A stretch of 64,000 nucleotides of DNA from an uncultured Clostridia bacterium (GCA_947591315.1 CANQDD010000010.1:1-64000), one strand, 5' to 3'. Counted from the stretch's first letter, positions 28,888 to 36,423 are shown. Numbers and translations are program-made. Notes: generated by a model from the letters alone, not told the origin.

Positions 28888-29133
28888 TTATTTACATACA
28901 TGCTTTTTCGCGTTTTTCTTAAGCGGCGTCGGCTCATCGGTGAGCCCCGCGATATAGTCGATCGTGACGTTATACAGCTTTGCCAGACGTATTACAAGAC
29001 AGAACGGTATCTCGCGGTAGCCTTGCTCGTAATTCGTGTAGGTCGTTTTGTGCATTTTAAGAATTTCCACAAGCTGCGACTGCGTTAAATCGCTGTCCTC
29101 ACGTAAATCTCTGAGCCTCGGATAGTGTGCCAT
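28888..29133 (-). CDS. XRE-family helix-turn-helix regulator
   Basis: 81 residues. The HTH spans residues 4-60 (LRDLREDSDLTQSQLVEILKMHKTTYTNYEQGYREIPF, then LAKLYNVTIDYIAGLTDE), followed by a basic tail. It is transcribed away from the methyltransferase gene at 29239. The gap holds two matching 16-bp dyads that are plausible operators for it. Confidence 0.9.
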   Translation of the reverse strand: MAHYPRLRDLREDSDLTQSQLVEILKMHKTTYTNYEQGYREIPFCLVIRLAKLYNVTIDYIAGLTDEPTPLKKNAKKHVCK

Positions 29134-29166
29134 GCTATTTCCCTCCGTAAAAAATAATATTCCCTA

Positions 29167-29195
29167 TTGACATAATACATCATTTGTTGTACAAT
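29167..29195 (+). promoter_or_regulatory. Promoter of the methyltransferase gene
   Basis: TTGACA at 29167-29172 and TACAAT at 29190-29195, spacing 17. The proposed proximal operator (29176-29191) covers the spacer and the first -10 bases. Confidence 0.75.
29176..29191. promoter_or_regulatory. Operator copy 1 of the divergent XRE regulator
   Basis: TACATCATTTGTTGTA is an imperfect dyad that matches operator copy 2 at 14 of 16 bases; it occludes the promoter core. Confidence 0.6.
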
Positions 29196-29203
29196 TATGT
29201 CAT

Positions 29204-29225
29204 AAATACAACATATGTTGTATTT
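29204..29225. promoter_or_regulatory. Operator copy 2: perfect 22-bp palindrome
   Basis: A perfect inverted repeat centred on CATATG whose core is TACAACATATGTTGTA (29207-29222). Its centre is 31 bp, about three helical turns, from copy 1. It lies just downstream of the transcription start and 13 bp before the methyltransferase ATG. Confidence 0.75.
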
Positions 29226-29238
29226 AAGGGAGGTCAAA

Positions 29239-29850
29239 ATGATAATAGGAAAAATGAAATTTTACAGAATATGGAAGGATAAGTATTCTTCGTTTTGGAA
29301 AAAGAGACGGTTTAATAAAATAATGGGACTGATCAAACTGCCAGAAAAGGAACGGATAAAGGTGCTTGAGGTGGGATGCTCCAACGGCAGGGACTTCATA
29401 CAATTTCTGCCGAGGAACAAATTTGAAATATGGGGCGCGGATATAGATTCGGACTGCGGCGCGGGTGCGGACATACATTTTGTGACCGCCGACGCAGCCG
29501 ACCTGCCGTTTGACGACGGCGAGTTTGATTTGGTCGTTTCAATCGGACTTTTGGAGCATATCGAACCCGTTGAAAAGCTGTGCCGCGTCATACGCGAAAT
29601 GGAGCGCGTCGGGACGCATCAGCTTTCAGTCGTGCCGTCCGTCGCGACGCTGCTTGAACCGCACAGCGGCAGAGTGCTTTTCCCGCTTCGGATATGGCGA
29701 GAAATGATGTCGGAGCAGCCGTCCACGCCGCTGCACCTGAACTTCTACACCGAGCACACATGGACAAAATTCACGGGCTTCACAGGCTGTGAAATAAAGC
29801 GATTTTTCTACATACCGCCGTTCATAACGAACACGGTCATATACAAATAA
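29239..29850 (+). CDS. Class I SAM-dependent methyltransferase
   Basis: 203 residues from the ATG at 29239, with AAGGGAGG 6 bp upstream. Motif I is VLEVGCSNGRDF (about 40-51), motif II IWGADID, motif IV FDLVVSIGLLEHI (about 98-110): a Methyltransf_11-type fold. The C-terminal part is short and ends with aromatic residues. The acceptor is unknown. Together with the divergent XRE gene it forms a regulator-cargo pair wedged between two purine genes. Confidence 0.85.
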   Translation: MIIGKMKFYRIWKDKYSSFWKKRRFNKIMGLIKLPEKERIKVLEVGCSNGRDFIQFLPRNKFEIWGADIDSDCGAGADIHFVTADAADLPFDDGEFDLVVSIGLLEHIEPVEKLCRVIREMERVGTHQLSVVPSVATLLEPHSGRVLFPLRIWREMMSEQPSTPLHLNFYTEHTWTKFTGFTGCEIKRFFYIPPFITNTVIYK

Positions 29851-29855
29851 ACCAC

Positions 29856-29875
29856 AAAGCGGAGCGATCCGCTTT
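29856..29875 (+). terminator. Terminator after the methyltransferase gene
   Basis: AAAGCGGA-gcga-TCCGCTTT followed by TTTT, 6 bp after the stop codon. Confidence 0.85.
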
Positions 29876-29903
29876 TTTTATGCAAAAATATTTCAAAAAC
29901 AGG

Positions 29904-29932
29904 CTGACAAACAGTAAAATAAATGATATAAT
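29904..29932 (+). promoter_or_regulatory. Promoter of purO
   Basis: CTGACA at 29904-29909 and TATAAT at 29927-29932 with a 17-bp spacer. Confidence 0.6.
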
Positions 29933-29976
29933 GGTAAAAACGACAATAAAAACGGCGGTGAACAAGGAGGAAACAC

Positions 29977-30690
29977 ATGAAAACACTTAACATCTACGAG
30001 GAATTAAAGCAAAACGCGTACCCGGGACGCGGAATTGTTATCGGCAAGTCGGCTGACGGCAAGTCGGCGGTGACGGCGTATTTTATCATGGGACGCTCGG
30101 AAAACAGCCGCAACCGCGTGTTCGTCGAGGACGGCGACGGAATCCGTACGCAAGCGTTCGACCCGTCGAAAATGAAGGATCCGCACCTCATTATTTACGC
30201 TCCGGTGCGCGTTCTCGGCAACAAAACGATCGTGACGAACGGCGACCAGACCGACACGATTTACGAGCTTATGAACCAGCAAATGACGTTCGAGCAGTCG
30301 CTTCGCGGACGCGAGTTCGAGGACGACGCGCCCAACTACACGCCGAGAATTTCCGGTATTATAAAGGTTGACGACGGACGCTTCAATTACGCGATGTCAA
30401 TCTTAAAGAGCGAGAACGGCAACCCCGAATCGTGTCTCAGGTACACATATTCGTACAAGAACCCGATAGGCGGCGAGGGCAGATTTATTCACACCTACAT
30501 GGGCGACGGCAGCCCGCTCCCATCGTTCGAGGGCGAGCCGAAAAAGGTCGCGATACCGAGCGATATCGACGAGTTCACAAACGGTCTGTGGGACGCGCTC
30601 AACGAGGATAATAAGGTGTCGCTGTTTGTGCGGTTTATAAATCTCGAAACGGGCGACGTTCAATCGCGTATCGTGAATAAGAATAAATAA
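29977..30690 (+). CDS. purO: IMP cyclohydrolase, PurO type
   Basis: 237 residues. Matches the IMP_cyclohyd (PurO-like) family, seen in archaea and some Firmicutes: YPGRGIVIGKSADGKSAVTAYFIMGRSENSRNRVF at residues 15-50, YAPVRV, NGDQTD and PRISGII blocks. It closes FAICAR to IMP, the final step of de novo purine synthesis, a step usually done by the N-terminal domain of bifunctional PurH. Here the stand-alone transformylase at 31457 supplies the previous step, so PurO and truncated PurH complement each other. It has its own promoter and an AAGGAGG ribosome site. Confidence 0.9.
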   Translation: MKTLNIYEELKQNAYPGRGIVIGKSADGKSAVTAYFIMGRSENSRNRVFVEDGDGIRTQAFDPSKMKDPHLIIYAPVRVLGNKTIVTNGDQTDTIYELMNQQMTFEQSLRGREFEDDAPNYTPRISGIIKVDDGRFNYAMSILKSENGNPESCLRYTYSYKNPIGGEGRFIHTYMGDGSPLPSFEGEPKKVAIPSDIDEFTNGLWDALNEDNKVSLFVRFINLETGDVQSRIVNKNK

Positions 30691-30704
30691 CGGGGGATTT
30701 TGAT

Positions 30705-30902
30705 ATGCTTACGGTTTTATATGTGCTGACGGGATTATTCGTATTCTTCGGCTTGATCTTTTGGCTTTTGGGCAATTTAATCGCCATAGCAAGCGCGTTC
30801 GGTGCGGCGGCATTTTGCGGCGTTATGATATTTTTGTATTTTCTCGTAAAGTGCGCGGTAAAGGATGCGATAAAAGAATATAATTACAATGATAAGCAAT
30901 GA
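30705..30902 (+). CDS. Small membrane protein, function unknown
   Basis: 65 residues with two hydrophobic helices (LTVLYVLTGLFVFFGLIFWLLG and AAAFCGVMIFLYFLVKC) and a charged C-terminus. Preceded by GGGGGA 8 bp before the ATG. Its stop overlaps the transposase start (ATGA). No family recognised. Confidence 0.6.
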   Translation: MLTVLYVLTGLFVFFGLIFWLLGNLIAIASAFGAAAFCGVMIFLYFLVKCAVKDAIKEYNYNDKQ

Positions 30903-31438
30903 CGGATTTACCGGAAAGAAAAAGGATACGGTTGGGCGAATATGATTATTCCGACGCCGGTGCGTATTTTGTCACGATATGTACAAAGAACAAACAATGT
31001 ATATTGAGTGATATCGTAGGGGGCGGCGCCCTCGACGCCCCGCGTGTCGAATTAACATCGTATGGCAAAATTTTGGATGATGAAATTCAAAAATCAATGC
31101 GTATTTATCAACATATTCAAATTGATAAATATGTCATTATGCCAAACCATGTTCATATGATAATCAATATTTTATATAACCCAAACGGGACGTCGAGGGC
31201 GCCGTCCTATGCGAATGGGGTAGACGGGACGTCGAGGGCGCCGTCCCGTACGAACGAAACGATTCCAGCATTTGTTTCGATATTAAAACGGTTTACCAAT
31301 AAAAAATGCGGCGAAAAAATATGGCACAGGTCGTATTACGACCACGTCATCCGCACGGAACATGATTACGCGCAAATATGGCAATACGTTGACGAGAACC
31401 CGACCAAATGGGAATCGGACGAATACTACGAACAATAA
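30899..31438 (+). CDS. Y1 (HUH) transposase of the IS200/REP-associated RAYT type
   Basis: 179 residues. The opening RKRIRLGEYDYSDAGAYFVTICTKNK and the HUH metal motif PNHVHMI (about 82-88) are diagnostic for Y1_Tnp proteins of the RAYT branch. The C-terminal block IWHRSYYDHVIRTEHDYAQIWQYVDENPTKW is also typical. In the helix expected to hold the catalytic Tyr I read FVSILKRFTNKKCG, which has no Tyr, so nicking ability is uncertain. Two in-frame 13-residue repeats (GTSRAPS...) at about residues 97-122 and a third related palindrome at 31020-31041 look like repeats inserted into the gene. Codons are AT-rich outside those inserts. Confidence 0.85.
   Translation: MTDLPERKRIRLGEYDYSDAGAYFVTICTKNKQCILSDIVGGGALDAPRVELTSYGKILDDEIQKSMRIYQHIQIDKYVIMPNHVHMIINILYNPNGTSRAPSYANGVDGTSRAPSRTNETIPAFVSILKRFTNKKCGEKIWHRSYYDHVIRTEHDYAQIWQYVDENPTKWESDEYYEQ
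31020..31041 (-). repeat. REP-like palindrome inside the transposase gene, copy 1 (inverted)
   Basis: GGGGCGGCGCCCTCGACGCCCC, preceded by CGTAG as in the intergenic GTAGGGGCG family. Its reverse complement aligns with the copies at 31187 and 31226. Confidence 0.65.
31187..31250 (+). repeat. Two direct 39-bp repeats with REP-like core inside the transposase gene
   Basis: The core GGGACGTCGAGGGCGCCGTC starts at 31187 and again at 31226, exactly 39 bp (13 codons) apart, so the reading frame is kept. GC content jumps sharply against the AT-rich flanks. The core is opposite in orientation to copy 1 at 31020. Confidence 0.75.
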
Positions 31439-31456
31439 AAGAAAGGAACATATATC

Positions 31457-32629
31457 ATGAACGAATTACAATTAAAATACGGCTGCAATCCAAATCAGAA
31501 GCCGTCGCGGGTATTTATCGAGAACGGCGATTTGCCGTTTGAGGCGCTTTGCGGAAAGCCGGGTTACATCAACCTGCTCGACGCGCTTAACGGCTGGCAG
31601 CTCGTTAAGGAACTCAAAAAGGCTACGGGACTTCCGGCGGCAACGTCGTTTAAGCACGTGTCTCCGGCGGGTGCGGCGGTTGGTTTGCCGCTTTCGGACA
31701 CGCTCAAAAAGATTTATTTCGTTGACGGAGTGGAGCTTACTCCGCTCGCCAACGCGTACGCAAGAGCGAGGGGCGCGGACAGAATGTCGTCGTTCGGCGA
31801 TTTTATCGCTCTTTCGGACGAGTGCGACAAGGCTACGGCGCTCTTAATTAAGAAGGAGGTTTCCGACGGCGTGATTGCGCCGGGCTACAGCGACGAGGCT
31901 TTGGAAATTTTGAAGTCCAAAAAAAACGGCAACTACAACATAATCAAAATCGACCCGAATTACGTTCCCGCCGAAATCGAGCGCAAGCAGGTATTCGGTA
32001 TTACGTTCGAGCAGGGCAGAAATGAGCTTGACATTAACGACGAACTACTGTCAAACGTCGTTACCGCAAACAAAACGCTCACGGGCGAAGCGAAACGCGA
32101 TTTGAAAATCGCTCTGATCACGCTCAAATACACGCAGTCGAACAGCGTTTGCTACGTCAAGGACGGACAGGCGATAGGCATCGGCGCGGGACAGCAGTCG
32201 CGTATTCACTGCACGCGTCTCGCGGGCAACAAGGCTGACATCTGGTGGCTCAGACAAGCTCCGCAGGTGCTCGCGCTTGAGTTTGTGGACGGAATAAAGC
32301 GCGCCGACCGCGACAACGCGATCGACGTGTACATCTCCGACGAGCACGACGACGTTTTGGCGGACGGCGCGTGGGAGAAGATATTCAAGGTAAAGCCGCC
32401 CGTATTCACAAAGGCGGAGCAGCGCGAGTGGCTCGACGGGAACACGGACGTCGCGCTCGGCTCGGACGCGTTTTTCCCGTTCGGCGACAACATCGAGCGC
32501 GCGAGAAAGAGCGGCGTTACGGTAATAGCACAGCCGGGCGGCTCGATAAGGGACGATAATGTTATTGAGACGTGCAACAAATACAACATGGCGATGGCGT
32601 TCACGGGAATAAGATTGTTCCACCATTAA
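31457..32629 (+). CDS. purH: Stand-alone AICAR transformylase (PurH C-terminal domain type)
   Basis: 390 residues corresponding only to the AICARFT part of PurH; the MGS-like IMP cyclohydrolase domain is absent. Recognised: LKYGCNPNQKPSRVF at the N-terminus, SFKHVSPAGAAVG, ARARGADRMSSFGDFIALS, and the C-terminal IAQPGGSIRDD...YNMAMAFTGIRLFHH end. It formylates AICAR with 10-formyl-tetrahydrofolate. The PurO-type protein at 29977 completes the pathway. GAAAGGAAC lies upstream of the ATG. A 116-bp repeat separates it from purD. Confidence 0.95.
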   Translation: MNELQLKYGCNPNQKPSRVFIENGDLPFEALCGKPGYINLLDALNGWQLVKELKKATGLPAATSFKHVSPAGAAVGLPLSDTLKKIYFVDGVELTPLANAYARARGADRMSSFGDFIALSDECDKATALLIKKEVSDGVIAPGYSDEALEILKSKKNGNYNIIKIDPNYVPAEIERKQVFGITFEQGRNELDINDELLSNVVTANKTLTGEAKRDLKIALITLKYTQSNSVCYVKDGQAIGIGAGQQSRIHCTRLAGNKADIWWLRQAPQVLALEFVDGIKRADRDNAIDVYISDEHDDVLADGAWEKIFKVKPPVFTKAEQREWLDGNTDVALGSDAFFPFGDNIERARKSGVTVIAQPGGSIRDDNVIETCNKYNMAMAFTGIRLFHH

Positions 32630-32662
32630 TATGATAAGGTTTAGTACTTACGGCGTGCGTTA

Positions 32663-32778
32663 GCCTCCCTTGTCAAAGGGAGGGGGACCGCCGAAGGCGG
32701 TGGAGGGATTCATTATTAAAACAGAAAAGGAATCCCCCAGTCGCGCTACGCGCGCCAGCCCCCTTTGACAAGGGGGCC
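32663..32778. repeat. 116-bp four-hairpin structured repeat, class A copy 2
   Basis: Same order as copy 1 at 22432: CCTCCCTTgtcaAAGGGAGG, ACCGCCgaaGGCGGT, GGGATTC/GAATCCC long-range stem, CGCGCtacGCGCG, CCCCCTTtgacAAGGGGG. In the fourth hairpin the stem bases differ from copy 1 (TCACGC/GCGTGA becomes CGCGC/GCGCG), so pairing is kept although sequence changed. Confidence 0.85.
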
Positions 32779-32781
32779 TTT

Positions 32782-32808
32782 CGTAGGGGCGACCCTTGCG
32801 GTCGCCCG
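32782..32808 (+). repeat. REP-like palindrome
   Basis: CGTAGGGGCGACC-cttgc-GGTCGCCCG unit directly after the 116-bp element; nearly identical to the units at 60376 and 60614. Confidence 0.7.
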
Positions 32809-32821
32809 TCCACGATAATAT

Positions 32822-32867
32822 GGGGACACTAAAATATACAGGGACACTAAAGTATGGGGACACTAAA
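32822..32867 (+). repeat. Three GGGGACACTAAA motifs upstream of purD
   Basis: Copies start at 32822, 32840 (AGGGACACTAAA) and 32856, spaced 18 and 16 bp; the last ends just before the GGAGG ribosome site of purD. The same 12-mer occurs six times in the U32 gene at 49093-49860. Confidence 0.85.
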
Positions 32868-32881
32868 ACGGAGGAAATATT

Positions 32882-34141
32882 ATGAAAATTTTAGTAGTAG
32901 GCGGCGGCGGACGCGAGCACGCCATTGTTTGGAAAATCGCGCAGTCGCCGAAGGTTGAGAAGATTTACTGCGCGCCCGGCAACGGCGGTATCGCCAAGCT
33001 TGCCGAGTGCGTGAACGTGGCGGCTACGGACATTGACGGCATGGTCGCGCTCGCGAAGGAAAAGGCGGTCGACCTCGTAATGGTCGCGCCGGACGATCCG
33101 CTCGCAATGGGCATGGTTGACGCGCTCGAGAAAGAGGGAATACGCGCGTTCGGACCACGCGCAAACGCGGCGATCATCGAGGGCAGCAAGGCGTTCTCGA
33201 AGGAGCTTATGAAAAAGTACAATATCCCGACCGCCAAATACGAGGTATTCGACGACAGCGCGAAGGCTATCGCGTACATAAAGGAGCAGGGCAAATTCCC
33301 CGCAGTTATCAAGGCGGACGGACTCGCGCTCGGCAAGGGCGTTATAATTGCGCAGGATTTAGCCGAAGCCGAGCAAGCCGTACACGAAATGATCGACGAG
33401 GGCAAGTTCGGCAAGAGCGGCAGCCGCGTCGTTATCGAGGAATTTCTGACAGGACCGGAAGTGTCGGTTCTCGCGTTTACCGACGGAAAAACGGTCAAGC
33501 CTATGGTATCGGCGCAGGATCACAAGCGCGCGTACGACAACGATAAGGGCTTGAACACCGGCGGCATGGGCACGTTCTCGCCGTCGAGGCTCTACGACGA
33601 GGCGAAGCAGAAGGAGTGCATGGAAAATATCTTCCTGCCGACGATAAAGGCTATGACCGCTGAGGGCAGACCCTTTAAGGGCGTACTCTACTTCGGGCTG
33701 ATGATGACGGCAGACGGCGTGAAGGTGATCGAATACAACTGCCGCTTCGGCGACCCCGAAACACAGGTCGTGCTGCCGAGATTAAAAACGGATTTGGTTG
33801 ACATAATGCAAGCGGTTATAGACGAGAAGCTCGACGAAATCGAGATAGAGTGGGAGGACAACGCCGCCGTATGCGTTGTTATGGCGTCGGGCGGCTATCC
33901 GGTAAGCTACAAGAAGGGATACGAAATTACGGGTCTTGACAGCGTGGACGGCGTTACGGTGTTCCATGCGGGAACGGCTGTAAAGGACGGAAAAATCGTG
34001 ACAAGCGGCGGACGCGTTCTGGGTGTCACCGCGCTCGGCGTGAATATCGACGAGGCGCGCGATAAGGCGTACGCGGCGGTCGATAAAATTTCATTCACAG
34101 ACGAGTTCCACAGAAGCGATATAGGGATTAAAAAATATTGA
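32882..34141 (+). CDS. purD: Phosphoribosylamine-glycine ligase (GAR synthetase)
   Basis: 419 residues, standard PurD. N-terminal MKILVVGGGGREHAIVWKI, ATP-grasp central domain (FPAVIKADGLALGKGVIIA, VVIEEFLTGPEVSVLAF, NTGGMGTFSP, EYNCRFGDPETQ) and the C-terminal hybrid-motif domain. It joins phosphoribosylamine to glycine with ATP, the second step of purine synthesis. GGAGG lies 8 bp upstream. Its leader contains a repeat array (32663-32867) that separates it from the purH-type gene. Confidence 0.97.
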   Translation: MKILVVGGGGREHAIVWKIAQSPKVEKIYCAPGNGGIAKLAECVNVAATDIDGMVALAKEKAVDLVMVAPDDPLAMGMVDALEKEGIRAFGPRANAAIIEGSKAFSKELMKKYNIPTAKYEVFDDSAKAIAYIKEQGKFPAVIKADGLALGKGVIIAQDLAEAEQAVHEMIDEGKFGKSGSRVVIEEFLTGPEVSVLAFTDGKTVKPMVSAQDHKRAYDNDKGLNTGGMGTFSPSRLYDEAKQKECMENIFLPTIKAMTAEGRPFKGVLYFGLMMTADGVKVIEYNCRFGDPETQVVLPRLKTDLVDIMQAVIDEKLDEIEIEWEDNAAVCVVMASGGYPVSYKKGYEITGLDSVDGVTVFHAGTAVKDGKIVTSGGRVLGVTALGVNIDEARDKAYAAVDKISFTDEFHRSDIGIKKY

Positions 34142-34166
34142 TGGGGTAAATTCGAGGTGATATTTA

Positions 34167-34646
34167 ATGAAACGAACTGATTACATATCATGGGACGAAT
34201 ATTTCATGGGCATCGCGCTTTTATCGGCGCAGCGGTCGAAGGATAGTAACACACAGGTCGGCTGCTGCATCGTAAACAGCGAGAACAAAATTTTATCGCT
34301 CGGCTACAACGGCATGCCCACCGGCTGCGACGACGACCTCATGCCGTGGGAGCGTGACGGCGCGCCACTCGACACAAAATACATGTACGTCTGCCACGCG
34401 GAGCTTAACGCGATATTGAACCGCAGCTCCGGCTCGCTTGCGGGCGCGACGCTGTACGTGACGCTGTTCCCGTGCAACGAGTGCGCGAAAGCCATTATAC
34501 AGTCGGGCATACGCGAGGTCGTGTACGCGTGCGACAAGTACGACGGCGAGGACGACAACGTCGCGTCAAAGCGCATGTTCGACATGGTGGGCGTAAAGTA
34601 CCGCAAATACGAGCCGACGGGACGGCGGCTCACGATAGAGCTGTAA
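34167..34646 (+). CDS. Deoxycytidylate (dCMP) deaminase family protein (ComEB-like)
   Basis: 159 residues. Zinc site: CHAELNAIL (His-Ala-Glu) and FPCNECAKAII (PCxxC). QRSKDSNTQVGCCIVN and YNGMPTGCDDDLMPWER are typical of ComEB/dCMP deaminases, which give dUMP for thymidylate synthesis. It lies 25 bp after purD and may be co-transcribed with it and the next gene. Confidence 0.92.
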   Translation: MKRTDYISWDEYFMGIALLSAQRSKDSNTQVGCCIVNSENKILSLGYNGMPTGCDDDLMPWERDGAPLDTKYMYVCHAELNAILNRSSGSLAGATLYVTLFPCNECAKAIIQSGIREVVYACDKYDGEDDNVASKRMFDMVGVKYRKYEPTGRRLTIEL

Positions 34647-34657
34647 AGGAAAGAGCG

Positions 34658-35851
34658 ATGAACAAAAAAACCGTATCAAAAATCAATCTGTTTTTCTCCG
34701 GACTTTTGAGCCGCATGGAGGAAAACAGAGATTTTTTTACCGACATAACAATACAATTCATATCAGGCGCGAAAATATTCCCCGCGAAAATACTGCTTGA
34801 CGAAAGCGGCGTGACGCTTGACTACCAGGCGGTAAAGCGCACGGTTCCCACAGACGAAATATGGGACATAATCGCCGCCGAGCTTTTAAACTACGACGAG
34901 GCACGCATAATATACGCGGAGCGCGGCGCGAGACTTGTGATAGAGGCGAGTGATAAAAAGGTAAATATGCGCCGCGAGGACGCGCTTGCCGACGCGCCGC
35001 AGACAAGCGTGGTACAGACGGGGCGCGAGTACGTCGTAAACCCCGCGCTCGCGAAGGATTTACTCACGGAAATCGGCATACTCGCGAAAAACGGCAAAAT
35101 AAAGAACGACAAAATCAGGAAGTACAATCAGATTGACTACTTTGTCGAGCTTATGCAGGGCGTGTTGAAGGAAATCGGCGACAGAGACGAGTACGTCATA
35201 CTCGACGCCGCCTGCGGCAAGAGCTATCTGTCGTTTGTGCTGAATTTTTACCTGCGCGAGATACTGAAAAAGAAATGCCGCTTTATCGGCGTCGACTATT
35301 CAAAAACGGTGATCGACGCGTCGAAGCGCATCGCTGCGAACCTCGGCTACAACAACATGGAATTTATCGAAGCCGACCTCACGGAGTACACGCCAGACGC
35401 GCGTCCCGACATCGTAATATCGCTCCACGCCTGCGACACCGCTACCGATATGGCGCTGGGACTGGGCATACGCTCAAAGTCACGCGCGATAGTGTGCGTG
35501 CCGTGCTGCCACAAGGATATTTTGAAGCAGTATTCATACGAGCCGTTCGAGCCGATAATGAAGTACGGCATACTTAAAGCGCGGCTTGCCGATACGCTCA
35601 CCGACGGCATACGCGCGGCGTATCTCGAAAGCGCGGGGTACAGGGTGAGCATGATTGAGTACATCTCGCCGCTCGAAACGCCGAAAAATATAATGATACG
35701 CGCCGTGTACACAGGCAGGGAAAGCGCGAAGGCGCGAGATGATTACGAAAATCTGAAAGACATGCTGCACGTCGAACCGGCGATCAAGCGGTTTTTGAAG
35801 CAAAAAATAGGATTTAAGATAACGAGAGGGGATAACGGTCATGAAATTTGA
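34658..35851 (+). CDS. SAM-dependent methyltransferase with Methyltransf_32-like domain
   Basis: 397 residues from the ATG at 34658 (AAAGGAAAGAGCG upstream), starting 11 bp after the deaminase stop. The N-terminal 150 residues form a distinct alpha/beta region of unknown role. Motif I is ILDAACGKSYLSFVL at about 183-197, then FIGVDYSKTVID, IEADLTEY and IVISLHACDTATDMAL; a CVPCCHKD segment follows. This arrangement recalls the RNA-directed Methyltransf_32 family. Substrate not known. It overlaps the NUDIX gene by 11 bp. Confidence 0.85.
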   Translation: MNKKTVSKINLFFSGLLSRMEENRDFFTDITIQFISGAKIFPAKILLDESGVTLDYQAVKRTVPTDEIWDIIAAELLNYDEARIIYAERGARLVIEASDKKVNMRREDALADAPQTSVVQTGREYVVNPALAKDLLTEIGILAKNGKIKNDKIRKYNQIDYFVELMQGVLKEIGDRDEYVILDAACGKSYLSFVLNFYLREILKKKCRFIGVDYSKTVIDASKRIAANLGYNNMEFIEADLTEYTPDARPDIVISLHACDTATDMALGLGIRSKSRAIVCVPCCHKDILKQYSYEPFEPIMKYGILKARLADTLTDGIRAAYLESAGYRVSMIEYISPLETPKNIMIRAVYTGRESAKARDDYENLKDMLHVEPAIKRFLKQKIGFKITRGDNGHEI

Positions 35852-36374
35852 AGAAAAGACGCTGAGCGTTGAGCCGATATATGACGGCAAGATTTTTAAG
35901 GTAAGGAAGGAGCAGGTCGAGCTTCCCGACGGCACGGAGTCGATGCGCGAGCTAATCTCACACCCCGGCGGCGTGGGCGTGATCGCAGTACTGGAGGACA
36001 GACAGGTGTTCATGGTAACGCAGTACCGCATAGCGGCAAGGTCGATGATGCTCGAAATCCCCGCAGGCAAGCTTGAATACGGCGAAAATCCGCTTGAGTG
36101 CGGCAAGCGCGAGCTTATCGAGGAAACTGGCTACGAGGCTGCCGACTTCACTCACCTCGGCGCGTACTACGCCACTCCCGGCTACTGCGAGGAGGTACTA
36201 AACCTCTACCTCGCGCAGAATCTTCACTTCGTCGGACAGCATCTCGACGAGGGCGAATTTCTGAACGTGAGAAAGTACGACCTCGACGAGCTTTACAATA
36301 TGGCGATGAACAACGAGATACGCGACGCGAAAACGGCAATCGCGATACTCAAAGCGAAAGCCATTTTGGGATAA
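35841..36374 (+). CDS. NUDIX hydrolase, ADP-ribose pyrophosphatase type
   Basis: 177 residues. The complete Nudix box GX5EX7REUXEEXGU runs from Gly76 to Tyr98 (GKLEYGENPLECGKRELIEETGY) with the metal-binding RE..EE core. The N-terminal strand DGKIFKVRKEQVELPDG and the position of the later APGY-like PGYCEE segment match ADP-ribose pyrophosphatases (NudF/YqkG), which split ADP-ribose to AMP and ribose 5-phosphate. Translation is coupled to the overlapping methyltransferase gene. Confidence 0.92.
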   Translation: MKFEEKTLSVEPIYDGKIFKVRKEQVELPDGTESMRELISHPGGVGVIAVLEDRQVFMVTQYRIAARSMMLEIPAGKLEYGENPLECGKRELIEETGYEAADFTHLGAYYATPGYCEEVLNLYLAQNLHFVGQHLDEGEFLNVRKYDLDELYNMAMNNEIRDAKTAIAILKAKAILG

Positions 36375-36423
36375 ATCTGCACGAAAAGCACGGAGATTTA
36401 TAATAAAAACGAGGGTTTATAAA

